Origin: Dongia_A sp035695765
GTDB lineage: Bacteria; Pseudomonadota; Alphaproteobacteria; Dongiales; Dongiaceae
Length of the DNA stretch: 64,000 nucleotides
Assembly (NCBI GenBank): GCA_035695765.1
Contig: DASRRI010000042.1
Location: 1 to 64,000, forward strand
Direction: 5' to 3'
A model generated the notes under the pieces. The model was not told the DNA's origin, ran no database searches, and saw nothing but the letters and a program-made list of their open reading frames with translations. The translations under genes and the position numbers were made by a program. Positions 51,883-60,191 of this stretch are shown here, piece by piece. Within the stretch, counting starts at the first letter, position 1. Each line of letters opens with the position of its first letter.

Positions 51883-52818
51883 TCAGGCTTTTCCGCGGCG
51901 CGCAATTCCGGCGAGTGTCGAAACGCCCAGGAAAATCAATAGCATAGCCATGCCGATCCATTGCTGAAGCGCGACCTTTTCGTGAAGCAGCAGAATCGCC
52001 GCCAGGGTCGAAAACAAAGGCTCCAGGTTCATGGTCAGCGCCGACTGCGCCGGCGAGATCAGCATGAGGCCCAGGAACAGGAAGAGGATGCCCAGCGTGT
52101 AGCAGACGCAGACCGCCAGAGTCGCAAGCCAGCCGACCGTCGTTTGAGGGAAATGCGGTCCTCCGCTGATGGCCAAATACAGTCCGACAGCCAGGACTAC
52201 CCAGAGATTCATCCACGCATTCATGACAAATGGGTGCGCCCGCGACATGGCGGCGCCGCCGAACAAAGCGATCAATGAGATGCTTCCAGCGGCAGCCAGC
52301 GCAAACGCAATGCCGCGCCAATCCAGCGTCCCAAACCCGCCAGAGGAGGCAACGACGAGGCCGCCAAAGGCACCGATGAGGCACAGCGCTTTCATCCAGG
52401 TCATGCGCTCGCGGCCGATGAGGGGCGAGGCGATGCCGACCATCAGCGGGTAGGTATAGAGCAGCAGGACCGCCAAGCTGACGCTGATGTAGAAGACGGA
52501 AGAGAGATAGCCGAACGACATCACCAGGATGCAGATGCCGAATCCGATGGTGGTCACGATGGTACGACGCGGCAGCATGATCCTGCGGCCCAGCGCCAGC
52601 TGCAGCGCACCAAGGGCCAGCATCATGCAGAGGGAACGCAGGAAGACCTGCGTTGCCGGATTGCTTCCCGAATCGTAGGCAATCCTGGCAAAGGTCGTGA
52701 CCAGACTGACAAACAGCGCTGCCAGCAGCGTTACGCCGAGTCCAAGAATGCGGCGGCGGCGTTGTTCGGCGAATTGGGAAGAGGACAGGATGACCCCCTG
52801 GAGTCGAAAGGACCGCAA
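51883..52818 (-). CDS. EamA-family (DMT superfamily) transporter
   Basis: About 311 residues with ten predicted membrane helices in two EamA repeats (ILGLGVTLLAALFVSLVTTF at the start; LALWSL-type second repeat ending LEPLFSTLAAILLLHEKVAL). Members export amino acids, metabolites or drugs; substrate unknown. The only start for the full frame is TTG 52818 without a clear ribosome site, so the N-terminus is uncertain by up to about 20 residues. Its 5' end faces the divergent GNAT gene with almost no gap. Confidence 0.85.
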   Translation of the reverse strand: MRSFRLQGVILSSSQFAEQRRRRILGLGVTLLAALFVSLVTTFARIAYDSGSNPATQVFLRSLCMMLALGALQLALGRRIMLPRRTIVTTIGFGICILVMSFGYLSSVFYISVSLAVLLLYTYPLMVGIASPLIGRERMTWMKALCLIGAFGGLVVASSGGFGTLDWRGIAFALAAAGSISLIALFGGAAMSRAHPFVMNAWMNLWVVLAVGLYLAISGGPHFPQTTVGWLATLAVCVCYTLGILFLFLGLMLISPAQSALTMNLEPLFSTLAAILLLHEKVALQQWIGMAMLLIFLGVSTLAGIARRGKA

Positions 52819-52820
52819 GG

Positions 52821-53315
52821 GTGCGTAAACCGATGCCGGAGAGCAAGCCCCCGGAGATCAGGCCAGCGCGGGCCGAAGAGGCCGAGGCGGTGGTGACGCT
52901 GATCCATCGCGCGTTCGGGCAATATCGCGGGCAGTTGCAGCCGGACTCGAGCGCGCTGTCGGAAACCGCGGAGAGCATCCGGTCTTTAATGGCGAGCGGC
53001 ACCATTCTGGTTGCGCTGCAGGATGGCCGCATGGTCGGTTGCGTCTCGGTGCAGCGCAAACCGGAATTCGCTTATGCAGGGCGCCTCGCGGTCGATCCAT
53101 CGGCGCGGGGCACCGGGGTGGGCCGCGCCCTGATGGGGAACGCAGAATCGGTGGCGCGCCAGATGGGCGCCAGGAGGCTGCGAGTCGATGTCCGGCTGGC
53201 GCTGGCCGAGAACCGGGCGTTCTTCCAGTCCCTGGGGTTTGCGGAAGGGGTCTGGCGCTGCCATCCCGGATTCGCTCATCCGACCTATGTCGAACTGGAG
53301 AAAATCCTGGTTTGA
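52821..53315 (+). CDS. GNAT family N-acetyltransferase
   Basis: 164 residues from GTG 52821 (AAGG upstream; ATG 52833 alternative). Acetyl-CoA-binding motif A is clear: LAVDPSARGTGVGRALMGNA, preceded by GCVSVQRKPEFAYAGR, and followed by motif B with AENRAFFQSLGF. Acceptor unknown. Divergent from the EamA transporter with overlapping promoter space, a pairing often seen for export/acetylation of small molecules. Confidence 0.88.
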   Translation: MRKPMPESKPPEIRPARAEEAEAVVTLIHRAFGQYRGQLQPDSSALSETAESIRSLMASGTILVALQDGRMVGCVSVQRKPEFAYAGRLAVDPSARGTGVGRALMGNAESVARQMGARRLRVDVRLALAENRAFFQSLGFAEGVWRCHPGFAHPTYVELEKILV

Positions 53316-53419
53316 CGGCTACTTGGCGGGGCGGGAGCGGTCTTTGGTCAGCTTGCCAGCGCCGGGACCCGCCGATATAGTCCGCGGCGAATTCGAGACT
53401 TTTGAGACCGGCAGAATCC

Positions 53420-53773
53420 ATGTCCTTCGGCACGCGCGTCTTTACCTGGCTCCACGGCGAGCATGTCGGCACCGACGAGTTCGGCAACTATTACTATCTC
53501 GACAAGCGTACCAAAGGGCAGAAGCGGGAGCGGCGGTGGGTGCTCTACAAGGGTATTCCGGAGGCCAGCAAGGTGCCGCCGGAATGGAATGCCTGGCTGC
53601 ACAGCACGATCGTGCAAGCGCCGGTCAGCCGCGCACCGCAGCGCGCCTGGCAGAAACCGCATGAGCCGAACCTGACCGGCACCGACCTCGCCTATCGCCC
53701 GCCAGGGCATGTTCTCAAGGGCGGCGCGCGGGCGCCCTCCAGCGGCGATTACGAGCCCTGGGTGCCGAACTGA
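53420..53773 (+). CDS. NADH:ubiquinone oxidoreductase accessory subunit NDUFA12
   Basis: 117 residues from ATG 53420. Matches the NDUFA12/B17.2 family, an accessory subunit of respiratory complex I conserved between alphaproteobacteria and mitochondria: FTWLHGEHVGTDEFGNYYYL, RRWVLYKGIPEASKVPPEWN, AWLHST, and the C-terminal HEPNLTGTDLAYRPPGH. It binds peripherally near the matrix-arm/membrane junction. Followed 82 bp later by mlaD, an order common in Rhodospirillales. Confidence 0.95.
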   Translation: MSFGTRVFTWLHGEHVGTDEFGNYYYLDKRTKGQKRERRWVLYKGIPEASKVPPEWNAWLHSTIVQAPVSRAPQRAWQKPHEPNLTGTDLAYRPPGHVLKGGARAPSSGDYEPWVPN

Positions 53774-53855
53774 GGTCGGAACAATAAGGGCGGGCGCAGA
53801 TTGGGGCTGTCTCCGCCATCAGGACGAGGATAGGGCAGGAGGGAACGAGAGGGCC

Positions 53856-54320
53856 ATGGAGCGCAATACACTCGAGACCGTCCTCGGCGCAGTCGTGCTG
53901 GTCGTGGCGGGGTGGTTTTTGTACCTGGTCTATTCGCAGACCAACGTCAGCGCCGAAGCGAGCGGATACCCGCTGGAGCTGAGGTTCGACAGCGGCGGCT
54001 CGACCGGCATCGGCACAGATGTGCGCATCGCCGGCGTCAAGGTCGGCTCGGTGATCGACCAGCATTTCGACCCGAAGGCCTACCAGGCGGTCGTGACCAT
54101 CGAGATGGATGATTCGGTCAAGCTGCCCAAGGATACGTCCGCAGTCGTCACCAGCGACGGTTTGCTGGGTGACAATTACATCCTGCTGAATATCGGCGGC
54201 GATACGGCGATGCTGGCTCCGGGCGAGAGCATCCGCAATGTGCAGGGCGCCATAAATTTGGCGGATTTGATCAACAAGTTCGTGGTCGGCACCGACAGCG
54301 GCGGCGGCGCCAGCAACTAG
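53856..54320 (+). CDS. mlaD: Phospholipid-transport MCE protein MlaD
   Basis: 154 residues from ATG 53856. One N-terminal membrane anchor (TVLGAVVLVVAGWFLYLVYS) and one MCE domain (YPLELRFDSGGSTGIGTDVR, then IAGVKVGSV, VTSDGLLGDNYILLNIGG). MlaD hexamers in the inner membrane bind phospholipid for transport between the membranes. mlaE, mlaF, mlaC and mlaB are not in this window, so the rest of the Mla system is encoded elsewhere. Confidence 0.93.
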   Translation: MERNTLETVLGAVVLVVAGWFLYLVYSQTNVSAEASGYPLELRFDSGGSTGIGTDVRIAGVKVGSVIDQHFDPKAYQAVVTIEMDDSVKLPKDTSAVVTSDGLLGDNYILLNIGGDTAMLAPGESIRNVQGAINLADLINKFVVGTDSGGGASN

Positions 54321-54325
54321 GCCGG

Positions 54326-54583
54326 ATGCAGATGTCATCCAAGCGCGACGAGATGGGCGGGAAAGGCAAGAAGGGCGGCCATGTCTGGCGGCAGCCCGAT
54401 GGCAATCCCGTATCGTGCGTCGAGAAGATCAAGGTGCTGAACCAGAATCTCGACGAGATCCGGCAACTGGCGCAGGACGCGCTGGAGGATGCCATCCTGA
54501 TGGGCTGCGACGAAGCGCAGGTGCGCGGGATTCTGCAGGCCCTGGTCGAGGATTTGCAGAACCCCTACCGGAAAGACAAATGA
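54326..54583 (+). CDS. Conserved-looking small protein between mlaD and the DUF2155 gene
   Basis: 85 residues (83 from ATG 54332). A Gly/Lys-rich opening (GGKGKKGGHVWRQPDGNPVS) then an amphipathic helix rich in acidic residues (EKIKVLNQNLDEIRQLAQDA, LEDAIL). Located 5 bp after mlaD and overlapping the next ATG (ATGA), so it is surely translated with them. Function unknown. Confidence 0.75.
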   Translation: MQMSSKRDEMGGKGKKGGHVWRQPDGNPVSCVEKIKVLNQNLDEIRQLAQDALEDAILMGCDEAQVRGILQALVEDLQNPYRKDK

Positions 54584-55035
54584 GATATTTGACGGCGGCG
54601 CTTGGCGCGGCGGCTTTGTTCGCCCCGATGCTGGTTGCCTGGACGGCGCCTGCGCATGCGATCCAGATGAATGAGGCCGTGCTGCAGGGCCTCGACAAGA
54701 TCACCGCCCGGATCTCCACCATCAAGGTGGGCGTCGGCGAGACCGTCAATTTCGGCTCGTTGCAGATCACCCTGCGCGCCTGCGACAAGCACCCGCCGGA
54801 GGAAACGCCGGAAAGCGCGGCCTTCCTGCAGGTGGTCGAGCAGAAGCCGGGCGAGCAGCCGGTGACACGCTTCTCCGGCTGGATGTTCGCCTCCAGCCCA
54901 GCGCTCTCTGCCATGGAGCATCCGGTCTATGACCTGTGGGTGCTGGATTGTGACAACAAGAACGGGGCGCCGCCGGAGCAGCCGCCGGCCGAGGGGCAGC
55001 CCGCGCAACAAGACGGCGCAGCGCCGGCGAACTAG
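54580..55035 (+). CDS. DUF2155 secreted protein
   Basis: 151 residues from ATG 54580, coupled to the previous stop. Signal peptide to about residue 24 (ALGAAALFAPMLVAWTAPAH), then the DUF2155 domain: LDKITARISTIKVGVGETVN, FGSLQITLRACDKHPPEETP, FSGWMFASSPALSAMEHPVY, DLWVLDC with two conserved Cys. Ends in a Pro/Gln/Ala tail. Periplasmic, found next to mlaD and aat in many alphaproteobacteria; function undefined. Its stop shares CTAG with the convergent aat. Confidence 0.9.
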   Translation: MRYLTAALGAAALFAPMLVAWTAPAHAIQMNEAVLQGLDKITARISTIKVGVGETVNFGSLQITLRACDKHPPEETPESAAFLQVVEQKPGEQPVTRFSGWMFASSPALSAMEHPVYDLWVLDCDNKNGAPPEQPPAEGQPAQQDGAAPAN

Positions 55036-55688
55036 AATCCGCTCAGGGATTCGGCGAGAGCACTTGCGGACAGCTCAGCCGGGAACGAAGCGCGATGTTT
55101 CAACGCTTCCGTCAGGTGCCTGCGGTAGAGGTCGCGGGAAATCTCGATCGCGCCGAAACGTTCCAGGTGCTTGGTGACGAACTGGGTGTCGAGCAGGGCG
55201 AAGCTGCCGCGTTTCAGTCGCGCGACCAGATGCACGAGCGCCACCTTGCTGGCGTCGGTCTCGCGGCTGAACATGCTTTCACCGAAGAACGCGCCGCCCA
55301 GCGCGACGCCATAGAGACCGCCCACCAGTTCGCCATCCAGCCAGGTCTCGACCGAGTGGGCATAGCCCATGACGTGCAGCTTGCGGCACAGATCGAAGAT
55401 CGTGTCGTTGATCCAGGTCTGCCGGCGGCCGGGCGCCGGCTCGGCGCAGCCTGCCACGATATCCTCGAACGCGCGATCGGCGGTCACCTGGAACGGGCCT
55501 TTGAGGACGGTCTTTTTGAGGCTGCGCGGAACGTGGAAGTCCTCGAGCGGCAGGATGCCCCGCGCATCGGGATCGATCCAATAGAGATGCGGATCGTGGC
55601 GTGATTCCGCCATGGGGAAAATCCCGATGGCGTAGGCCCGGAGCAGCATCTCCGGGGTGATGCGGGGCGAACCAGCGCGATTCGACAT
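55032..55688 (-). CDS. aat: Leucyl/phenylalanyl-tRNA-protein transferase
   Basis: 218 residues, ATG 55688 after GGAGGAGG. Aat adds Leu or Phe to N-terminal Lys/Arg, producing N-degrons that ClpS (present at 10925) hands to ClpAP. Family signatures: YAIGIFPMAESRHDPHLYWI, PDARGILPLEDFHVPRSLKK, WINDTIFDLCRKLHVMGYAH, VETWLDGELVGGLYGVALGG, FFGESMFS. Complete. Confidence 0.97.
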   Translation of the reverse strand: MSNRAGSPRITPEMLLRAYAIGIFPMAESRHDPHLYWIDPDARGILPLEDFHVPRSLKKTVLKGPFQVTADRAFEDIVAGCAEPAPGRRQTWINDTIFDLCRKLHVMGYAHSVETWLDGELVGGLYGVALGGAFFGESMFSRETDASKVALVHLVARLKRGSFALLDTQFVTKHLERFGAIEISRDLYRRHLTEALKHRASFPAELSASALAESLSGF

Positions 55689-55773
55689 GGCGCCTCCTCC
55701 AACAACGCAAGCCTAACGCAAATAGCGGCCGTGGCATAGTCGCCGCGAGCGCGTGAGCAGCCGGGAGGGAATT

Positions 55774-56301
55774 ATGCCGCCAGTCCAGGTGCGAATGATG
55801 GCAGCGTATGGATCGTGGATGAACGGACGCATGCTGGATCTCTGCGGGCGGCTTACCGATGCGGAGCGCAAGCGCGATCTTGGGGCCTACTTCAAATCGA
55901 TTCACGGCACCTTCGATCATCTCATCTACGGTGACGTCGCCTGGATGGGCCGGTTCACGGGCAGCCCGATGCCGGCCAAGCGGATCGGCACGATCGTGCA
56001 CGAGGCTTGGGAGGAACTGGCAGCCGCGCGCCGCGTCATGGACCAGCGCATGGAGGATTGGGCGGCCAATGTGACGGAAGATTGGCTCGCCGAGACCATG
56101 TCCTACGTCAGCGTGAATGACCGCAAGACGCGGATCCTGCCGCGCTGGGTGCTGGTGACGCACATGTTCAATCACGGCACCCACCATCGCGGCCAGTTGA
56201 GCACCTTAATGAAGCAATTGGGCATCGAGCCCGGTGTGACGGATTTGCCATGGTTGCCGGCGCTCTATGACGGCACGGTCCTCAGCGCGACGGAAATGTG
56301 A
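55774..56301 (+). CDS. DinB family protein
   Basis: 175 residues from ATG 55774 (GGGAGGG upstream). DinB/YfiT-like four-helix bundle with three His metal ligands: SIHGTFDHLIYGDVAW and VTHMFNHGTHHRGQLSTLM. Members are metal-dependent thiol-S-transferases or hydrolases of unknown substrate in most bacteria. Stand-alone. Confidence 0.88.
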   Translation: MPPVQVRMMAAYGSWMNGRMLDLCGRLTDAERKRDLGAYFKSIHGTFDHLIYGDVAWMGRFTGSPMPAKRIGTIVHEAWEELAAARRVMDQRMEDWAANVTEDWLAETMSYVSVNDRKTRILPRWVLVTHMFNHGTHHRGQLSTLMKQLGIEPGVTDLPWLPALYDGTVLSATEM

Positions 56302-56373
56302 TCGGTCGGGGTCTTTACATTCCCGGCCGAGGGCGCAGGATGGCCTCGCCTTTCACAGCGAAAGGAGGTGTCC

Positions 56374-56601
56374 ATGAAAAATGTATCAAGGCTGGCGCTG
56401 GGGCTCGCGGCCGTTCTGGTTGCGGCTCCGGCGTTTGCCGAATGCCCCAGCCATTCCAGCGTAACGGCGCAGTCTCAGAGCACGCCGGCGCCAGTGGCCC
56501 AATCGACACCCGCGCCTTCGTCAGCGGCTCCGGCCGCCGACCAGACTGTGATCCTGACGCAGAATCAGACGCAGCCGACGAAAGTTCCCCCGCAGAAATG
56601 A
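56374..56601 (+). CDS. Small secreted Ser/Gln/Pro-rich protein
   Basis: 75 residues from ATG 56374 (AAAGGAGG 8 bp upstream, a near-perfect ribosome site). Signal peptide MKNVSRLALGLAAVLVAAPA cleaved after FAE region; the mature 50 residues are low complexity (Ser, Gln, Thr, Pro, Ala) with one Cys and no fold. Followed by a strong terminator, so it is a real single-gene unit. Confidence 0.7.
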   Translation: MKNVSRLALGLAAVLVAAPAFAECPSHSSVTAQSQSTPAPVAQSTPAPSSAAPAADQTVILTQNQTQPTKVPPQK

Positions 56602-56626
56602 TGGTTGCGCAGGCGTGTCGTTTTCC

Positions 56627-56656
56627 GAGCGCCGGCATCGCCGGCGCTCTTGTTGT
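56627..56656 (+). terminator. Rho-independent terminator after the 56374 gene
   Basis: GAGCGCCGGC (56627-56636) pairs perfectly with GCCGGCGCTC (56640-56649) around ATC, then TTGTTGT. It also lies at the 3' side of the convergent accC. Confidence 0.75.
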
Positions 56657-56667
56657 CTGGCGACCCT

Positions 56668-58014
56668 CTAGGCCTGCTGTTCCGCGACGAACTTTTCCAG
56701 CCAGCGGATATCGTAGCTGCCGTTCAGGAAATCTGCGGCGCCGATGATGCGGCGGTGGACCGGCACCGAGGTGTGGATCCCGTTGATCACCATCTCTTCC
56801 AGGGCACGGCGCAGGCGCATCATGCATTCGTTGCGGCTGCGGCCGTGGACGATCAGCTTGGCGATCAGGCTGTCATAGTGCGGCGGCACGCGATAACCGC
56901 CATAGAGCGCTGAATCGACGCGCACGCCAAGGCCGCCCGGCGCATGAAACTCCGTGACCTTGCCCGGCGAGGGCGTGAAAGTCTCCGGGTTCTCCGCATT
57001 GATGCGGCATTCTATGGCATGGCCGTTGAAGGAGATGTCGGACTGGGTCATGCCGAGCGGCGCGCCGGAGGCAACGCGGATCTGCTCGCGCACCAGATCG
57101 ATGCCGGTGATCATCTCGGTCACCGGATGCTCGACCTGCAAGCGTGTGTTCATCTCGATGAAATAGAATTCGCCATCCTGGAACAGGAACTCGATGGTGC
57201 CGACCGAGCGGTATCCCATCTTGCGCATGGCGCTGGTCGCGACCTCGCCGATCTCGGCGCGCTGCTTTGCATTGAGCGCGGGCGAGGGGGCTTCTTCAAC
57301 CAACTTCTGATGCCGGCGCTGCAAGGAGCAATCGCGTTCGCCGAGATGCACGACATTGCCGTGATTGTCGGCGAGGATCTGGATCTCGATATGGCGCGGG
57401 TGGGAGAGATACTTCTCCATGTAGACCGCGTCGTTGCCGAACGACTTCATCGCTTCGCTGCGTGCCATCGACCAGGCCTGCGAAAGCTCGCTCTCGTCGT
57501 TGGCGACGCGCATGCCCTTGCCGCCGCCGCCGGCCGCGGCCTTGATCAGGACCGGATAGCCGATCTTCTTGCCCCAGCGCCTGGCATCGGCCTCATCTTT
57601 CACCTCGCCCTCGGAGCCGGGAACAACCGGAATGCCGAAGCGGGTCGCGGCGTCCTTCGCCTGTACCTTGTCGCCCATCAGGGACAGGTGGTCCGGGGCA
57701 GGGCCGATGAAAGTGAAGCCGTGCTCCTCCACCATCGCGGCGAAGCGCGCATTCTCCGACAGGAATCCGATGCCGGGATGGATCGCATCGGCGCCGGTGA
57801 TGGTGGCTGCCGAGATGATGGCCGGCATATTGAGATAGGAATCGCGCGACGGCGCCGGGCCGATGCAGACACTCTCGTCGGCCAGGCGCACATGCATGGC
57901 GTCGGCATCGGCAACGGAATGGACCGCGACCGTGCGGATGCCCATTTCGCGGCAGGCGCGATGGATGCGCAGCGCGATCTCTCCACGATTGGCGATGAGG
58001 ATCTTTTCGAACAT
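56668..58014 (-). CDS. accC: Acetyl-CoA carboxylase, biotin carboxylase subunit
   Basis: 448 residues, the usual length. It carboxylates the biotin of AccB using ATP and bicarbonate, the first step of fatty-acid synthesis. ATP-grasp domains: MFEKILIANRGEIALRIHRA, PVLIKAAAGGGGKGMRVAND, GERDCSLQRRHQKLVEEAPS, FIEMNTRLQVEHPVTEMITG. It follows accB by 15 bp in the leftward aroQ-accB-accC operon. Confidence 0.98.
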   Translation of the reverse strand: MFEKILIANRGEIALRIHRACREMGIRTVAVHSVADADAMHVRLADESVCIGPAPSRDSYLNMPAIISAATITGADAIHPGIGFLSENARFAAMVEEHGFTFIGPAPDHLSLMGDKVQAKDAATRFGIPVVPGSEGEVKDEADARRWGKKIGYPVLIKAAAGGGGKGMRVANDESELSQAWSMARSEAMKSFGNDAVYMEKYLSHPRHIEIQILADNHGNVVHLGERDCSLQRRHQKLVEEAPSPALNAKQRAEIGEVATSAMRKMGYRSVGTIEFLFQDGEFYFIEMNTRLQVEHPVTEMITGIDLVREQIRVASGAPLGMTQSDISFNGHAIECRINAENPETFTPSPGKVTEFHAPGGLGVRVDSALYGGYRVPPHYDSLIAKLIVHGRSRNECMMRLRRALEEMVINGIHTSVPVHRRIIGAADFLNGSYDIRWLEKFVAEQQA

Positions 58015-58029
58015 TGCCTGATGCCGGCC

Positions 58030-58476
58030 CTAGGCGATGACCATCAGCGGCTCGCCGAACTCCACCGGCTGACCGTCCTGGACCAGGATCTGGGTAATGG
58101 TGCCAGCGTGCGGCGCCGGGATCGGGTTCATCACCTTCATGGCTTCGATGATGAGGATCGTCTGGCCTTTCGCGACGCGATCGCCGACCTTCACGAAGCT
58201 GGCGGCATTCGGCTCCGGCGACAGGTAGGCAGTGCCGACCATTGGCGAGGAGACAGAACCGGCGGCCGGCCCATCCGCAGCGGTGGGCGCCGGCGTCAGG
58301 GCGGCGGCCGCTGGAATGACCGCCGGAGCGGCCGCCGCGACAACGGTGCCGGTCGCGCCGGAATTGACACGGATGCGCGCGTCATCGGTCTCATATTCAA
58401 TCTCGGTGAGGCCGGTCTCCTTCAGGAGCTTGGCCAATTTGCGGATCAGGGCCTCATCGATATCGAACTTGGTCAT
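58030..58476 (-). CDS. accB: Acetyl-CoA carboxylase, biotin carboxyl carrier protein
   Basis: 148 residues from ATG 58476. N-terminal helix-beta segment (IDEALIRKLAKLLKETGLTE), a Pro/Ala linker, and a C-terminal biotinyl domain with Lys114 in EAMKVMN. Its ATG overlaps the aroQ stop by 4 bp, so the genes are translationally coupled. The upstream continuation of the frame is spurious. Confidence 0.98.
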   Translation of the reverse strand: MTKFDIDEALIRKLAKLLKETGLTEIEYETDDARIRVNSGATGTVVAAAAPAVIPAAAALTPAPTAADGPAAGSVSSPMVGTAYLSPEPNAASFVKVGDRVAKGQTILIIEAMKVMNPIPAPHAGTITQILVQDGQPVEFGEPLMVIA

Positions 58477-58931
58477 GCGCGATCTCTCTTGTTGATCAGC
58501 TCCGCCATTGCCTCCAGCGCCAATCCATAACCGTGCGCGCCAAGCCCGCAAATGACTCCGGTGGCAGCCTGGCTGGTATAGGTGTGATGGCGGAAAGCCT
58601 CGCGGCGGTGGATGTTGGACAAATGCAGTTCGATCACAGGTTTGTCGGCCATGCGCAGGGCATCCAACAAGGCGATCGAGGTGTGGCCGTAGGCGCCGGG
58701 ATTGAGGACGATGCCTGTCGCGCTCGTGCGCGCTTCCTGGACCCAGGTGACAAGCTCGCCCTCCAGGTTCGACTGCCGGAAATCGATGGCAAGGCCGAGC
58801 CCCTTGGCCCGCCGCGCACACATCCGTTCGATGTCGCCGAGCGTGTCCGTGCCATAGATCGCGGTTTCCCGCACCCCCAGCATGTTGAGGTTTGGGCCGT
58901 TCAGAATCAATATCTTAGGCGATTTTGCCAA
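58473..58931 (-). CDS. aroQ: Type II 3-dehydroquinate dehydratase
   Basis: 152 residues from TTG 58931, chosen because GGGGGAAGG stands just upstream and the family motif begins at once: ILILNGPNLNMLGVRETAIY. Conserved catalytic Tyr26, NPGAYGHTSIALLDAL (His), ELHLSNIHRRE and GLGAHGYGLALEAM. Dehydrates 3-dehydroquinate in the shikimate pathway. First gene of the aroQ-accB-accC operon. Confidence 0.96.
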   Translation of the reverse strand: MAKSPKILILNGPNLNMLGVRETAIYGTDTLGDIERMCARRAKGLGLAIDFRQSNLEGELVTWVQEARTSATGIVLNPGAYGHTSIALLDALRMADKPVIELHLSNIHRREAFRHHTYTSQAATGVICGLGAHGYGLALEAMAELINKRDRA

Positions 58932-59093
58932 GACCCTTCCCCCGCCGATTCGAGCGTCCCGGTCCTTATAGCGGCGGCGACTAGCGGGCGCAACGTGGGC
59001 CGGCCAGCCGCACATCGCCCTTCTGGAGAAGGGAACAGCGGGGCCGCGGGCTGGTTCGAACCTATGGTTTCACCTTCAAGGCTGGAGTCGGCG

Positions 59094-59507
59094 ATGAGCT
59101 ATCATGTCGGGCGCCTGTTCGATCACGTCCACCTCAAGGTGAAGGATCTCGCGGCCAGCCGCCGGTTCTATGATGCGGTGCTGGGCTCCCTCGGCCTGCC
59201 GGCAACCCAGGACTTTGGCGAGTATGCGGAGGCGGACGAGCTCTGCCTCAGCAAGGGCACACCGCTGACCGGCGGCTTGCATCTCGCGTTCCAGGCAGCG
59301 GACCGGCAGGCGGTGCAGCGATTCCACACGGCGGCGCTGGCGGCCGGAGGGCGCGACAATGGCGCGCCGGGCGAGCGGCATTACCATCCGGGATATTATG
59401 GAGCCTTCGCCCTCGATCCCGACGGCAACAACATCGAGGCGGTCTTTCACGGGCCGATCGAGCGCTCCGCGCCGTCGGTCGTCATCACGCGCGTCACGGA
59501 AAAGTAG
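59094..59507 (+). CDS. VOC family protein
   Basis: 137 residues from ATG 59094 (GGAG 7 bp upstream). VOC modules: FDHVHLKVKDLAASRRFYDA and LHLAFQAADRQAVQRFHTAA, ending YYGAFALDPDGNNIEAVFHG with the metal-binding Glu. Typical of the lactoylglutathione-lyase-like proteins of unknown substrate. Divergent from the aroQ operon and convergent with the Lrp gene. Confidence 0.88.
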   Translation: MSYHVGRLFDHVHLKVKDLAASRRFYDAVLGSLGLPATQDFGEYAEADELCLSKGTPLTGGLHLAFQAADRQAVQRFHTAALAAGGRDNGAPGERHYHPGYYGAFALDPDGNNIEAVFHGPIERSAPSVVITRVTEK

Positions 59508-59516
59508 CCGCGGCGA

Positions 59517-60008
59517 TCAGCTCTTGAGCGGCAGGGCCGGCGTGTCCTTGTGCGAGGTCAGCGTGATGACGGTCTGCGTGCGGACCACGCCGGTCACGGC
59601 CTTCAGCCGGTGGGTCAAGAGCGCTTCGAACGTGGCGGTGTTACGCATCCGGACCTTCAAGAGGAAATTCCAGTCGGCTGCGATGTGGTGGCACTCCTGC
59701 ACCTCCGGCAGCTGGCTCACCAGCTCCAGGAACGCGGGAGAATTTTCCGGCCGGTCGATCAGCACGTAGACGAATGCGAGCAGGTCGAGCCCCAGCGCGC
59801 TCGGCGACAGGCGCGCATTCCAGCCCGAGATCACGCCGCGCTGCACCAGCTTGCGGATACGCTCATTGACCGAGGAAACGGCGAGCCCAACCATCCGTCC
59901 CAGCTCAGCATGGGAGAGATGGCCGTGCTGCTGCAGTGCTTCGAGAATTGTCCGGTCGATATCGTCAAGCGGTTGGCTGGACACCAACGTCGCATCTGTT
60001 CCGCGCAC
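59517..60008 (-). CDS. Lrp/AsnC family transcriptional regulator
   Basis: 163 residues from GTG 60008 (TTG 60020 also possible). N-terminal helix-turn-helix: LDDIDRTILEALQQHGHLSH, AELGRMVGLAVSSVNERIRK, LVQRGVISGW; C-terminal RAM effector domain: LLAFVYVLID, VQECHHIAADWNFLLKVRMR, VTGVVRTQTVITLTSHKD. Probably senses an amino acid. The gene is not divergent to an obvious target; the upstream neighbour is the DsbA-like gene. Confidence 0.93.
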   Translation of the reverse strand: MRGTDATLVSSQPLDDIDRTILEALQQHGHLSHAELGRMVGLAVSSVNERIRKLVQRGVISGWNARLSPSALGLDLLAFVYVLIDRPENSPAFLELVSQLPEVQECHHIAADWNFLLKVRMRNTATFEALLTHRLKAVTGVVRTQTVITLTSHKDTPALPLKS

Positions 60009-60191
60009 ACGAACCCCCAAGCAAGTCAGCCCCCGACCGCGCCTGCCTGCCTACGCGACTCCCCGCCTGGAATCTGTAGCCTCAATCACGAATCCGTCCG
60101 TGGATTCGCGGCAGTTGAACCGACTATGGGTGTCTACAGCGCGCCGCGGAAGGTCCTTTGCTGCGACATTCACATCAAAGCGCTGATGGTG

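Noticed and set aside
56944..58530. A 528-codon + strand frame opposite accC and accB.
   Set aside because: Shadow of accC/accB codon bias; no ribosome site and no protein-like domain.
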